A stretch of DNA of 64,000 nucleotides, taken from Pseudomonas pisciculturae (lineage in GTDB: Bacteria; Pseudomonadota; Gammaproteobacteria; Pseudomonadales; Pseudomonadaceae). The stretch lies in contig NZ_JACVZE010000010.1 in assembly GCF_015461805.1 (NCBI RefSeq), positions 124,001-188,000 of the forward strand, in the 5' to 3' direction. The notes below the pieces were generated by a model, which was given only the letters and a program-made list of their open reading frames with translations, was not told where the DNA came from and made no database searches. The translations under genes and the position numbers were made by a program. Shown here piece by piece: positions 34,576-43,296 of this stretch (position 1 is the stretch's first letter; each line of letters opens with the position of its first letter).

Positions 34576-35886
34576 TTACGCCTTCAAGGTACGGGTCATG
34601 CGCAACGCCAACACACTGCCGGCCACAATCACCGCCGCCAACAGGTACAGCGCCATATCCGTCGAGCCGGTGGCATCCTTCACAAACCCAACGATATACG
34701 GGCTGAGAAACCCCGCCATCTGGCCCATGGAGTTAATCAACGCCAAACCACCGGCCGCAGCACCCGCGCTCAGCATGGCAGTGGGCACCGGCCAAAACAT
34801 CGGCAGCCCGGTCAGGGCGCCCATGGTGGCGATGGTCAAGCCGAGAATCGCAATGGCCGGCGTGGTGGCGAAGTTCACCGCAATCACCAGGCCAATCGCA
34901 CCCATCAACATCGGTACTACCAAGTGCCAGCGACGCTCCTTGCGCAAGTCTGCCGAGCGGCCCACCAGCAACATAAACACTGCGGCCAGCAGATACGGGA
35001 TCGCACTCAGCCAGCCGATCACCAGGTTATCGCTGAACCCCAGGTTCTTGATGATCGACGGCAGCCAAAAGTTGATCGCGTACACACCGCTCTGGATGCA
35101 GAAGTAGATCAGGCCGAACGCCCAGATCGCCGGGTTTTTGAACACCTCGGCGAGGGAGTCTGTGGTGGTTTTCGGCTTGTTGGCCAAGTCGGTGGCTTGG
35201 TCGGCTTCCAACACGGCGCGCTCGTGAGGCTTGAGCCACGTGGCGTTGGCAAAGCTGTCGCTGAGCAGGAAGTAGGCGAGGGCGCCCAGGATCACAGTCG
35301 GGACGCCTTGCAGCAGGAACATCCACTGCCAGCCCGCAAGGCCTCCTTGGCCAGCGGCGAAGTGGTTGAGGATCCAGCCAGAGAATGGGCTGCCGAGTAA
35401 ACCCGACACCGGGATCGCCGACATGAACAGCGCCATGATGCGCCCGCGGCGGAACGTCGGGAACCACTGCGAGAGGTACAACACCACACCCGGAAAGAAG
35501 CCGGCTTCAGCCGCACCGGTAAACAGACGCAAGGTGTAGAAGTGTGTCGGCGTGGTAACAAACAGCAGGCAGGTCGACAAGGTGCCCCAGACGATCATCA
35601 TCAAGGCAATCCAGCGCCGCGGACCGAACTTGGTCAACGCCAGGTTGCTCGGCACGCCGCACAGCACGTAGCCGATAAAGAAGATGCCGGCACCCAGGCC
35701 GTACACGGTTTCACTGAATTTCAACGCATCAAGCATCTGCAACTTGGCAAAGCCAACGTTTACCCGGTCGAGGTAATTGAACAGATAGCAGATAAAGATG
35801 AAGGGGATCAGGCGCAGGGTAATGCGCTTGTAGATGGCGTTTTTATCGTCATCGGTGGCCAGTGTGGCAGCGGCGCTCTGTGACAT
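34576..35886 (-). CDS. MFS transporter, anion:cation symporter type
   Basis: A 436-residue inner-membrane protein with 12 hydrophobic segments. The opening ITLRLIPFIFICYLFNYLDRVNVGFAKLQM, with its DRVNVGFA motif, is that of the ACS family (tartrate, glucarate, phthalate and nicotinate transporters). Divergent from a CdaR-type regulator and next to glycerate kinase, it probably imports a sugar acid such as glycerate, tartrate or glucarate. The exact substrate is not shown. A REPIN follows its 3' end. Confidence 0.85.
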   Translation of the reverse strand: MSQSAAATLATDDDKNAIYKRITLRLIPFIFICYLFNYLDRVNVGFAKLQMLDALKFSETVYGLGAGIFFIGYVLCGVPSNLALTKFGPRRWIALMMIVWGTLSTCLLFVTTPTHFYTLRLFTGAAEAGFFPGVVLYLSQWFPTFRRGRIMALFMSAIPVSGLLGSPFSGWILNHFAAGQGGLAGWQWMFLLQGVPTVILGALAYFLLSDSFANATWLKPHERAVLEADQATDLANKPKTTTDSLAEVFKNPAIWAFGLIYFCIQSGVYAINFWLPSIIKNLGFSDNLVIGWLSAIPYLLAAVFMLLVGRSADLRKERRWHLVVPMLMGAIGLVIAVNFATTPAIAILGLTIATMGALTGLPMFWPVPTAMLSAGAAAGGLALINSMGQMAGFLSPYIVGFVKDATGSTDMALYLLAAVIVAGSVLALRMTRTLKA

Positions 35887-35967
35887 GGGAGTCTCTCTTT
35901 ATTATGATTTTTCGCGATGCGAGGGTAACGTTGATCGCCCAAACAGTCTCGGTGACGTCATGGGGTA

Positions 35968-35992
35968 CTGTCTTTGTGCTTGCGCACAGTGA
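35968..35992. promoter_or_regulatory. Candidate operator for the CdaR-type regulator
   Basis: Inverted repeat TGTGC, 4 bases, GCACA at 35975-35988, with ACTGT and ACAGT further out. It lies between the divergent MFS (start 35886) and regulator (start 36047) genes, about 80 and 60 bases from each. Confidence 0.35.
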
Positions 35993-36046
35993 AGCAACCT
36001 TTGCGCTGTGCTGGTGAACAACTACTCATTCCAGGAAGTTAGCCCC

Positions 36047-37153
36047 ATGTTCGAGTTGGATCACGACTTGGCGCAGGATATTGTCGATCGAACCATGGCC
36101 ATCCTGCCCTACAACGTTAATGTCATGGACAGTCAGGGGCTGATTCTCGGCAGCGGCGAGCCGGAGCGTATCAATACCCGCCACGAGGGCGCGCAGTTGG
36201 TCTTGGCCAATGGCCGTGTGGTGGAAATCGACGGGCAAACCGCCAAGCACCTCAAGGGCGTACAACCGGGCATTAATCTGCCGTTACTGCATGACCAGCG
36301 CCTGATCGGCGTGCTTGGCATCACGGGTGAGCCTGACGGTCTGCGCACCTACGCCGAACTGGTGCGTATGACGGCGGAAATGCTCGTCAGCCATCGCCAC
36401 CAGCAAGCCGAGCAACAATGGCGACGCCAGCGTTGCGACGATCTGCTGGCCTTGCTACTGGCCGACAGCGGCGACTCGCCGCGTTTGGTCGATGAAGCCC
36501 AACAATTGGGGCTCAAGCCACAGATGGCGCGTACACCCTACCTGTTCGAACTCGGCGCGGGGCAATCGGCAGAGGCCTTGAGCGCGTGGTTGACCTCCCG
36601 TTATCCGGACAGCTGGTGCGTCAGCTCGGCGCAATTCTCCTTGTTGTGGTGCAGGCCTGCGGCGGTGCAGGTGGACAACCCGCGCCTGCTGGAGAAACTC
36701 GACGGCCTGGGCTGGAACATCCTACGGGTGGCCGTCGGCGGGCAGGCCGAGGGTTTGGCAGGGCTGCGCCGCTGCTATCGTCGTGTCGGCGATCTGCTGG
36801 CCTACGGGCGGGATATTTTGCCGCAGTCGCGGCTGCTGACCCTCAGCCGTTATCGTCTGCCCGTGATGCTATGGCGCCATCGCAACGACGACGCCCTCGA
36901 CGAGCTGCTCAACCCGTTGCGCAAAGTACTGGCCAAAGACAACAACGGCCAACTGCTGGCCACCCTGCGCAGTTGGTGTGAACACAACGGGCAAAGCCAA
37001 GCCTGCGCCGATGCCCTGGGCATTCATCGCAACAGCTTGCGTTACCGTATGGAGCGCATCGCCGAACTCAGTGGCGTCGACCCGTTGACCCTCGATGGCA
37101 TGCTCGCGCTTTATCTCGGTGTGCAGCTCTTGCCCCAGGCTTTGTCGGAATGA
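36047..37153 (+). CDS. cdaR: CdaR-family sugar-diacid regulator
   Basis: A 368-residue regulator. The N-terminal sugar-diacid-recognition domain (MFELDHDLAQDIVDRTMAIL, residues 1-130) is followed by a GGDEF-like linker and a C-terminal PucR-type helix-turn-helix (CADALGIHRNSLRYRMERI). E. coli CdaR activates glucarate, galactarate and glycerate genes. ATG at 36047 has AGGAAG; the longer reading from 36008 lacks this. Next is glycerate kinase and upstream the divergent transporter, so a sugar-acid or glycerate regulon is likely. Confidence 0.85.
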   Translation: MFELDHDLAQDIVDRTMAILPYNVNVMDSQGLILGSGEPERINTRHEGAQLVLANGRVVEIDGQTAKHLKGVQPGINLPLLHDQRLIGVLGITGEPDGLRTYAELVRMTAEMLVSHRHQQAEQQWRRQRCDDLLALLLADSGDSPRLVDEAQQLGLKPQMARTPYLFELGAGQSAEALSAWLTSRYPDSWCVSSAQFSLLWCRPAAVQVDNPRLLEKLDGLGWNILRVAVGGQAEGLAGLRRCYRRVGDLLAYGRDILPQSRLLTLSRYRLPVMLWRHRNDDALDELLNPLRKVLAKDNNGQLLATLRSWCEHNGQSQACADALGIHRNSLRYRMERIAELSGVDPLTLDGMLALYLGVQLLPQALSE

Positions 37154-37259
37154 ACAACAAACCTATGCCGCACTTGTGCATCGGACCGGCGTCATTGCTG
37201 GTGCCAGCTGGCAGCATGGGCGTTATAAAAACCGGCAACAGAATACCGAGAGAAAGCCC

Positions 37260-38408
37260 ATGAAAATCATCATCGCCCCCGACTCGTTCAAGGACAGCCT
37301 GAGTGCCGAAGGGGTCGCCCAAGCGATTGCCGCAGGGTTGGCCGAGGTCTGGCCGGATGCCGAGTTGGTCCAATGCCCCATGGCAGACGGTGGTGAAGGC
37401 ACGGTTGAATCAGTCCTCGCTGCCTGTAACGGCGAGTTACGCAGCCAGACGGTCAAAGGCCCGCTGGGCACAACCGTTGAAGCCCACTGGGGCTGGCTGG
37501 CCGACAGCCATACCGCACTCATCGAAATGGCCGAAGCCAGTGGCCTGCAATTGGTGCCGCCGGGCCAGCGCGATGCCTGCACCAGCAGCACCTATGGCAC
37601 CGGTGAATTGATTCGCGCGGCTTTGGACCTCGGCGCCGAGCGCATCATCCTGGCGATTGGCGGCAGCGCCACCAACGATGGCGGCGCTGGCGCGATGCAG
37701 GCCCTTGGTGTGCGCTTGTTCGATAGCGAGGAACACGCCTTGCCACCGGGCGGCCTCGCGTTGGCCCGACTGGCCCATATCAACCTTGAGCAACTCGACC
37801 CGCGCCTGGCGCAAGTGCGTTTCGAGATCGCCGCCGACGTGAACAACCCCCTGTGCGGCCCCCACGGCGCCTCAGCGATTTTCGGCCCGCAAAAAGGTGC
37901 CACCTCCCAGCAGGTGCAACAATTGGACGCCGCTCTCGGCCACTTCGCCGACCACTGCGCCAAGGTGCTGCCCAAGGATGTACGCGACGAGCCTGGCAGC
38001 GGCGCCGCAGGTGGCCTGGGCTTCGCCGCCAAAGCCTTTCTTGGTGCGCAATTTCGCGCCGGTGTGGAAGTGGTCGCCGAACTGGTAGGTTTGGAGGCGG
38101 TCGTGCGTGGCGCAGACCTCGTCATCACCGGCGAAGGCCGTTTCGACGCCCAGACCCTGCGCGGTAAAACGCCTTTTGGTGTGGCGCGTATTGCTCGGCA
38201 GCACAACGTGCCGGTCATTGTGATCGCCGGTACGCTGGGGGAGGGTTATGAGCAGATGTATGCCCATGGCGTGGACGCAGCCTTCGCCTTGCCTTGCGGG
38301 CCGATGAGCCTGGAACAAGCGTGCGATGAGGCGCCGCGCCTGCTGCGCGAACGGGCCTCGGCTATTGCGCGAGTGTGGCGATTAGCAGCCCTGCGGGCTA
38401 ATCAATGA
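37260..38408 (+). CDS. Glycerate kinase (GarK/GlxK type)
   Basis: A 382-residue enzyme that phosphorylates D-glycerate to 2-phosphoglycerate. Family landmarks are MKIIIAPDSFKDSLSA at the start, CPMADGGEGT, IGGSATNDGG and TGEGRFDAQT. The length is that of class I bacterial glycerate kinases. The start at 37260 follows a GAGAGAAAG ribosome-binding site. It lies 106 bases after the cdaR-type gene in the same direction. Its 3' end overlaps the end of the amidohydrolase pseudogene by 11 bases. Confidence 0.9.
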   Translation: MKIIIAPDSFKDSLSAEGVAQAIAAGLAEVWPDAELVQCPMADGGEGTVESVLAACNGELRSQTVKGPLGTTVEAHWGWLADSHTALIEMAEASGLQLVPPGQRDACTSSTYGTGELIRAALDLGAERIILAIGGSATNDGGAGAMQALGVRLFDSEEHALPPGGLALARLAHINLEQLDPRLAQVRFEIAADVNNPLCGPHGASAIFGPQKGATSQQVQQLDAALGHFADHCAKVLPKDVRDEPGSGAAGGLGFAAKAFLGAQFRAGVEVVAELVGLEAVVRGADLVITGEGRFDAQTLRGKTPFGVARIARQHNVPVIVIAGTLGEGYEQMYAHGVDAAFALPCGPMSLEQACDEAPRLLRERASAIARVWRLAALRANQ

Positions 38409-39509
38409 CACCCAGCGCCAGCCGTTCGATCCATTGTTTCTGAAACGCCAGCAACGCGGCCTTGGGCTGCTGCAACTGAACCAGTGCCAGCATCGGATCG
38501 TCCACCGCCGTGCGCACACCCGACAATTCCTCCAAAGTCGCCAGCCCGCAAAACGGCACGTAGGCTTCGCTGTAGCCCCCCTCATGTACCAACACCAGGC
38601 GCCCCTGGCACAGGCGCTCGGCCGCCTGGCGCACGCAACGGGTCATCAGCCGAAACGATTCGCTGTGCAGCAGCATCCGCGCGAGCGGGTCGACGGCGTT
38701 GGCGTCAAAGCCGCAGGCGACAATGATCAGCTCTGGCTCGAAACGCTCCAGCGCCGGCACGACGATGCGCGTCATTGCATACAGGTAAGCGTCGTGACCA
38801 CACCCCGGCGGTAACGGAATATTGATGTTCGCCCCCAGCCCAGCACCTCGGCCACATTCGTTTTCGCCGCTGTAGCCGGGGGGGGGGGGTAGCACGCGTC
38901 CTGATGCAGGGAGATGGTCAATACATCAGCGCGCTCCTCGAAAATCGATTGTGTACCGTTGCCATGGTGCACATCCCAGTCGATCACTGCGACCTTGCCC
39001 AGCCCGCTACGGGCTTTGGCGGCTTCTATGGCGATGTTGGCGAGAAAGCAAAAGCCCATGGCGTCGCTCGCCAGGCAGTGATGCCCCGGCGGTCGCGATA
39101 GCGAATAGGCGTTATCGGCCAGGCCTTTGAGCACGGCGTCAACGGCTGCGATGGTCAGGCCGGCGCAAAGCCGGGCAATCTCGTAACTGCCCGGGCCGAT
39201 CGGCGCCTGTGGTCCGAGGTCACCACCGCCGGCATCGCTTAAGGCCTTGAAACGCTGCAAGTACTCACGACCGTGGACGCGCAGCAGGTCTGCTTCATTG
39301 GCGACAGCAGCGCTGTGCATGTGCAGGTGATGGCTGAGGCCGGACACATCCAGCAGGCTTTTGAGGCGCCGCTTGGTTTCAGGTGACTCGGCATGCCCAC
39401 TGCCGACAGGCGGCTGTACCCAGCCACCCACCGGCAAGGTCAGCGCATGGGCACTGGCACTGTGCCAAAGGCTCATTTCATCAAAGAAAAACGCGGTGCT
39501 TCGGTTCAT
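38398..39509 (-). pseudogene. Acetylpolyamine amidohydrolase / HDAC-family gene, frameshifted at a homopolymer
   Basis: The reading frame from 39509 encodes the N-terminal two thirds of a class II histone-deacetylase-like enzyme: SRPPGHH, the zinc-site DWDVHHGNGTQ, and LHQDACYPPP. It then breaks at a run of 12 C on the minus strand (38878-38889). The second frame, from there to 38398, resumes with GYSGENECG and carries PLPPGCG, the ACGFDANAVDPLA metal site and HEGGYSE. Removing two bases or adding one would give a single protein of about 370 residues. Such enzymes deacetylate acetylpolyamines or similar amides. A true mutation, phase variation or a sequencing error are all possible. Upstream is the tail of a deleted transporter whose stop overlaps this ATG. 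Confidence 0.8.
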
Positions 39510-39690
39510 AAGGCATCCACTTCAACGGCAGGTTTGGGGTGGCTGGCGAGGACCATTACCAGGGCCAACAGCTAGCCTCGATCAGGCGCCCGCCGATGGC
39601 CAAGCCGCCACCGATCATCAGGTTGGAGGCATACATCAGCTTGCCGCTCTGATCCAGGCCCGCCAGGCTGGCAAGTATCGGTGCAGCAGA
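39506..39690 (-). pseudogene. Remnant 3' end of an MFS transporter gene
   Basis: The minus strand carries SLAGLDQSGKLMYASNLMIG then GGLAIGGRLIEAS, the look of a final MFS helix pair. After a one-base frameshift the reading continues as LLALVMVLASHPKPAVEVDAL and stops with TGA overlapping the ATG of the amidohydrolase gene (ATGA). The ending suggests a formerly coupled transporter-amidohydrolase operon. Everything before about 39690 is gone, and the next gene to the right is an unrelated acetyltransferase. I found no ORF that extends it. Confidence 0.55.
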
Positions 39691-39815
39691 GAGCGGTCGC
39701 TATCGTTCAGCTGCAGGATGCAGCCGAATGACATGTAGGAGGTGTCTGGACTCGTCAGAACAATGCTGTTGCCCCTACACTGGCAGGCCACTTGTCTTTC
39801 AAAGGATGAAACACA

Positions 39816-40328
39816 ATGCACACGCCTGAGCCCCATATCGTCATCCAGCGCTTTAACGAGGCCCACCTTGAGGGCGTCGCAGCGCTCTATAACGAACCTG
39901 CGGTGTGCCGACAGGTGCTGCAAATGCCTTTTCAGTCGGCTGAGTCCTGGCGCAAGAAGCTGGTGATGGACAACGAACGGCGGCTGCAACTGGTAGCGCT
40001 GCACGGCGGTGAAGTGATCGGCCAGTTGGGCCTGGAGCAATATCTGCGTGTACGCCAGAGCCATGTCGGTTCGTTCGGTATGGGGGTGGCGACGGCCTGG
40101 CAGGGCAAGGGCGTGGGCTCGCGCCTGCTGGCCGCCGCGCTGGACGTGGCCGATAACTGGATGAACCTGCACCGTGTGGAGCTCACGGTGTATGCCGACA
40201 ACGAGGCCGCGCAGAACCTGTACCGCAAATTCGGCTTCGAGGTTGAAGGTCGGCTGCGCGACTACGCCGTGCGCGATGGCAAGTATGTCGACACCGTCAG
40301 CATGGCGCGCCTGCGCACCTCGATTTAA
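39816..40328 (+). CDS. GNAT acetyltransferase, YhhY-like
   Basis: A 170-residue GNAT-fold protein with the acetyl-CoA pyrophosphate loop in TAWQGKGVGSRLL. It closely follows the pattern of E. coli YhhY: IVIQRFNEAHLEGVAALYNEP, RSH-like segment RQSHVGSFGM, and ELTVYADNEAAQNLYRKFGF. YhhY acetylates amino acids such as Met and Phe. ATG at 39816 with AAAGGATG upstream. It overlaps the 3' end of the convergent racemase gene by 4 bases. Confidence 0.85.
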   Translation: MHTPEPHIVIQRFNEAHLEGVAALYNEPAVCRQVLQMPFQSAESWRKKLVMDNERRLQLVALHGGEVIGQLGLEQYLRVRQSHVGSFGMGVATAWQGKGVGSRLLAAALDVADNWMNLHRVELTVYADNEAAQNLYRKFGFEVEGRLRDYAVRDGKYVDTVSMARLRTSI

Positions 40329-41017
40329 CCCTGCAACGCAAACGCCACCGCAGCCTGCGCATGCAGCTCGGTGGTGTCCAGCAGCGGCAGGTCGCTGTGT
40401 TGCGGTTTGATCAGCAGGCCGATTTCCGTACAGCCCAGGATAATTGCCTGGGCGCCACGTGCGGCCAGCGACGCGATCACGCGCTGGTAAACCTGGCGTG
40501 AGGCATCGCTGATGACACCCACGCACAACTCGTCATAGATGATCCGGTGCACGGCCTTACGCTCATCCGCATCAGGCACCAGCACGGTCAGGCCGTGGTC
40601 GGTGAGGCGGGATTTAAGAAAGTCCTGTTCCATGGTGAACGCCGTACCCAACAGACCGACCGTCAGCGTGCCCGCCTCGACAGCGGCCAACCCGGCCGCA
40701 TCCGCGATATGTAAAAACGGGATCGACACTGCCGCCTCGATACGCGGCGCCACCCGGTGCATGGTGTTGGTACACAGCACCACACAGTCGGCGCCCCCAG
40801 CTTGCAGGCGGCGCGCGGCGTCTTCGAGAATCAGCGCGGCGTCGTCCCAGCGCCCGGCATGTTGGGCTTGCTCGACGGGGCCAAAGTCCACGCTGTACAT
40901 CACTATCTGCGCCGAGCGCAGCGGGCCGAGCCTGTCGCGCACGTGCTGATTAATGATGCGGTAGTATTCGGCGCTGGACTCCCAGCTCATGCCGCCGATT
41001 AAGCCGATGGTGCGCAT
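40325..41017 (-). CDS. Aspartate/glutamate racemase family protein
   Basis: A 230-residue cofactor-free racemase of the Asp/Glu/hydantoin family. The two catalytic cysteines are visible: LCTNTMH near residue 82 and ILGCTEIGLL near residue 196. The start MRTIGLIGGMSWESSAEYY is characteristic of YgeA/RacX-type amino-acid racemases with broad specificity. It converges on the YhhY-like acetyltransferase. Which amino acid is used in vivo cannot be seen. Confidence 0.88.
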   Translation of the reverse strand: MRTIGLIGGMSWESSAEYYRIINQHVRDRLGPLRSAQIVMYSVDFGPVEQAQHAGRWDDAALILEDAARRLQAGGADCVVLCTNTMHRVAPRIEAAVSIPFLHIADAAGLAAVEAGTLTVGLLGTAFTMEQDFLKSRLTDHGLTVLVPDADERKAVHRIIYDELCVGVISDASRQVYQRVIASLAARGAQAIILGCTEIGLLIKPQHSDLPLLDTTELHAQAAVAFALQG

Positions 41018-41191
41018 GCGATGCTCCGGACAAGGAATGTCGCCTCACCTTACCCATTGACTAGGGATTAGTCATACGCAGTTGCCGACCAAATGACCGG
41101 AGCAGTTCCCTTGCGGGCGTTATTCATACGCCATGCCCGTGCATCTGCCATGATCGACCCTCGCAACTTGGCTCACCGGAGGAAATCCGCA

Positions 41192-41686
41192 ATGGACGAT
41201 GTACAGCAACTGGGCGAGATGCTCCGTCACTACGCCGACAGCGAAGCGCATAAAAAGCAGCAATTGGCCGTACAGTCGGCCCGCTGGGCGCAAAAGCTCG
41301 GTGAGCTGTTCACGCAGGTCGAGCACTGGCTGGAGCCGGTTAAAAGCGTGGGGTTGCTTGACGTTCATCGAGAAGCCTATGTGGCCAGCGGCCCGAGCGT
41401 GCCGGTGGAGACCTCGACCTTCAAGACTGAGAAGCTGCTCGTGCAGATCACTGGCAAGACCGTGGAATTCGTGCCGGAGGTGATGGGCGCAGGCGGGTTG
41501 ATTTCGGTGTCGGTTATGGGCCTGACCGCTGCGCGCCATGGGAGTGTTTCACTGGTGCTGCCAGCGGATAAAAACGACTGGGTGTGGAAGAAAACCAACG
41601 GTCTCAAAGACCCGGACACCTCGGCCTTTGACGCAAACTTCCTGGCGTCCCAGTTGCAGGCGCTGATTCCACGCGAGCGCGGTTAA
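41192..41686 (+). CDS. Conserved hypothetical protein, 164 residues
   Basis: The N-terminal half is helical (MDDVQQLGEMLRHYADSEAH and onward, about 1-65). The C-terminal half has beta-strand character (TEKLLVQITGKTVEFVPEVM, LISVSVMGLTAARHGSVSLVL). There is no signal peptide, membrane segment or cysteine. ATG at 41192 has a perfect GGAGG 9 bases upstream. The extension to 41093 lacks one. I do not recognise the family. It is flanked downstream by a REPIN. Confidence 0.65.
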   Translation: MDDVQQLGEMLRHYADSEAHKKQQLAVQSARWAQKLGELFTQVEHWLEPVKSVGLLDVHREAYVASGPSVPVETSTFKTEKLLVQITGKTVEFVPEVMGAGGLISVSVMGLTAARHGSVSLVLPADKNDWVWKKTNGLKDPDTSAFDANFLASQLQALIPRERG

Positions 41687-41711
41687 GCACACTACCTGGT
41701 CGACTCATAGG

Positions 41712-41803
41712 CCGCTATCGCAGGCAAGCCAGCTCCCACACTTGCCCGAGCTCCAACATGAGAATGCGGTCAAATGTGGGAGCTGGCTTGCCTGCGATAG
41801 CGG
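41712..41803. repeat. REP doublet (REPIN)
   Basis: Nearly perfect inverted repeat. The left arm begins CCGCTATCGCAGGCAAGCC and includes AGCTCCCACA. The right arm is its exact complement and ends GCGATAGCGG at 41803. The intervening loop is about 34 bases. Sequence family differs slightly from those at 34476 and 45373 (CAGGCAAGCCAGC core), so at least two REP subtypes are present. Confidence 0.88.
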
Positions 41804-41840
41804 TGTATCAAGCCCGGAGAAGCCCGCTGAATCACCGCTA

Positions 41841-42284
41841 TCACTGCCCCGACAACGGCGGCAACCGTCGTTTTACCGGGGTTTTCTTGACGATGGCGGT
41901 GTTGGTTTCGGCGTAGGCATTGAGCCGGTCGAGCAGCGTGTCCAGCTGTTCCATGGTGCGCACATGCAAGCGCGCGATAAAACAATCATCGCCGGTGACC
42001 TTGTCGCATTCGGTGAACTCCGGGATCGCCTGAATCTGGCGCTCCACCTCCTGCAACTTCCCCGGCAACGGCCGAATGCGCACGATGGCTTGCAACAAAT
42101 AGCCGAAATGCTTGGGGTCGATGGCGACGGTGTAGTGGGTCAGCACACCGCGTTCTTCCAGGCGACGCAGGCGCTCGCCAACGCTGGGCGAAGACAGCCC
42201 GGTAATGCCCGCCAGAGCCTTGAGGGAAAGACGCGAGTCATCCATCAAGGCAGCGATCAGTTGCTGGTCGATAGTGTCAATCAT
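41841..42284 (-). CDS. Lrp/AsnC-family regulator
   Basis: A 147-residue feast/famine regulator with N-terminal helix-turn-helix (IDTIDQQLIAALMDDSRLSL, then GLSSPSVGERLRRL) and a C-terminal RAM ligand-binding domain. It is divergent from a DMT transporter, a common pairing in which the regulator senses an amino acid and controls its exporter. A 109-base gap holds both promoters. Confidence 0.9.
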   Translation of the reverse strand: MIDTIDQQLIAALMDDSRLSLKALAGITGLSSPSVGERLRRLEERGVLTHYTVAIDPKHFGYLLQAIVRIRPLPGKLQEVERQIQAIPEFTECDKVTGDDCFIARLHVRTMEQLDTLLDRLNAYAETNTAIVKKTPVKRRLPPLSGQ

Positions 42285-42393
42285 GGTATTGGCCTAATAA
42301 GAAAAGGTGATCCGCAGGTTTTGCCTTTTTTAGTCGCTGGAGCCACTGCCGAGCAGATTGCCATAATTGGGCCTCATTTGAGGAGCGTGCATC

Positions 42394-43296
42394 GTGGACA
42401 CATCAATTCGTCGCGGTTCGTGGGAAATGGTCGCCGCCATGCTGATCTCCGGCACCATTGGCTGGTTTGTGCTGGTGTCGGGTGTGTCGGTGATCGAAGT
42501 GGTGTTCTGGCGCTGCGTGATCGGCGCGTTGACGCTGCTGCTGGTGTGCGCGTTACTGGGCTACCTGCGGCTCGATCTGCTGAGTTGGGCCAAGCTCGGG
42601 CTGGCAATGCTCAGCGGTGTGGCCATCGTCGGTAATTGGTTGCTGCTGTTTGAGTCCTATGCCCATGCGTCCATCGCCATCAGTACGGCGGTGTACAACG
42701 TGCAGCCGTTCATGTTGGTGATGCTGGCGGCGGTGTTTCTCGGTGAAAAAATCACCGTGCAGAAGTTGGCGTGGTTGAGTGTTGCATTCCTCGGCATGTT
42801 GGCGATCATGACGGCCCATGGCGATCAGCAGAGTGGCGGGGGCTACCTGGCAGGCATCGCGCTGGCGTTGGGCGCGGCGTTTTTGTATGCGATTGCGGCG
42901 CTGATCATCAAGCGTTTGAAGGCGGTGCCGCCGCATTTGATGGCGTTGATTCAGGTCACGACCGGGGCTGCGCTGCTGGCGCCTTTGGTGCTCTGGAACA
43001 GCTTGCCCGCTGGGCCCAATGCCTGGGCGGCGCTGGTGACGCTCGGTGTGGTGCACACCGGTTTGATGTACGTATTGCTCTACGGCGCGATCCAGAAATT
43101 ACCGACAGCCCTGACCGGCGCACTGTCGTTTATCTACCCGATTGCGGCAATCTTTGTGGACTGGTTTGCCTTCGGGCATCGCCTGGGCTGGCTGCAATGG
43201 TTGGGCGTGGCGGCGATTTTACTCGCCGCTGCGGGGTTGCAGCGGGGCTGGTGGTGGCCCAGCCCCGAGGGGGTTAGTGCGTGCCCTGGAAAATAA
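42394..43296 (+). CDS. EamA/DMT-family transporter
   Basis: A 300-residue inner-membrane protein with ten helices in two EamA halves: MVAAMLISGTIGWFVLVSGV near the start, and LGVVHTGLMYVLLYGAIQKLP in the second half. It starts at a GTG with GAGGAG 9 bases upstream. It overlaps the 3' end of rlhA by 23 bases on the opposite strand. The Lrp-type regulator faces it, so amino-acid export is the likely role. Confidence 0.85.
   Translation: MDTSIRRGSWEMVAAMLISGTIGWFVLVSGVSVIEVVFWRCVIGALTLLLVCALLGYLRLDLLSWAKLGLAMLSGVAIVGNWLLLFESYAHASIAISTAVYNVQPFMLVMLAAVFLGEKITVQKLAWLSVAFLGMLAIMTAHGDQQSGGGYLAGIALALGAAFLYAIAALIIKRLKAVPPHLMALIQVTTGAALLAPLVLWNSLPAGPNAWAALVTLGVVHTGLMYVLLYGAIQKLPTALTGALSFIYPIAAIFVDWFAFGHRLGWLQWLGVAAILLAAAGLQRGWWWPSPEGVSACPGK

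Noticed and set aside
39636..40526. 296-codon minus-strand frame across the YhhY-like gene
   Set aside because: Shadow of the acetyltransferase; only its extreme end overlaps the true transporter remnant, and in another frame.
41742..42635. 297-codon plus-strand frame over the Lrp gene
   Set aside because: Antisense to the Lrp-type regulator and running into the DMT gene in a different frame.
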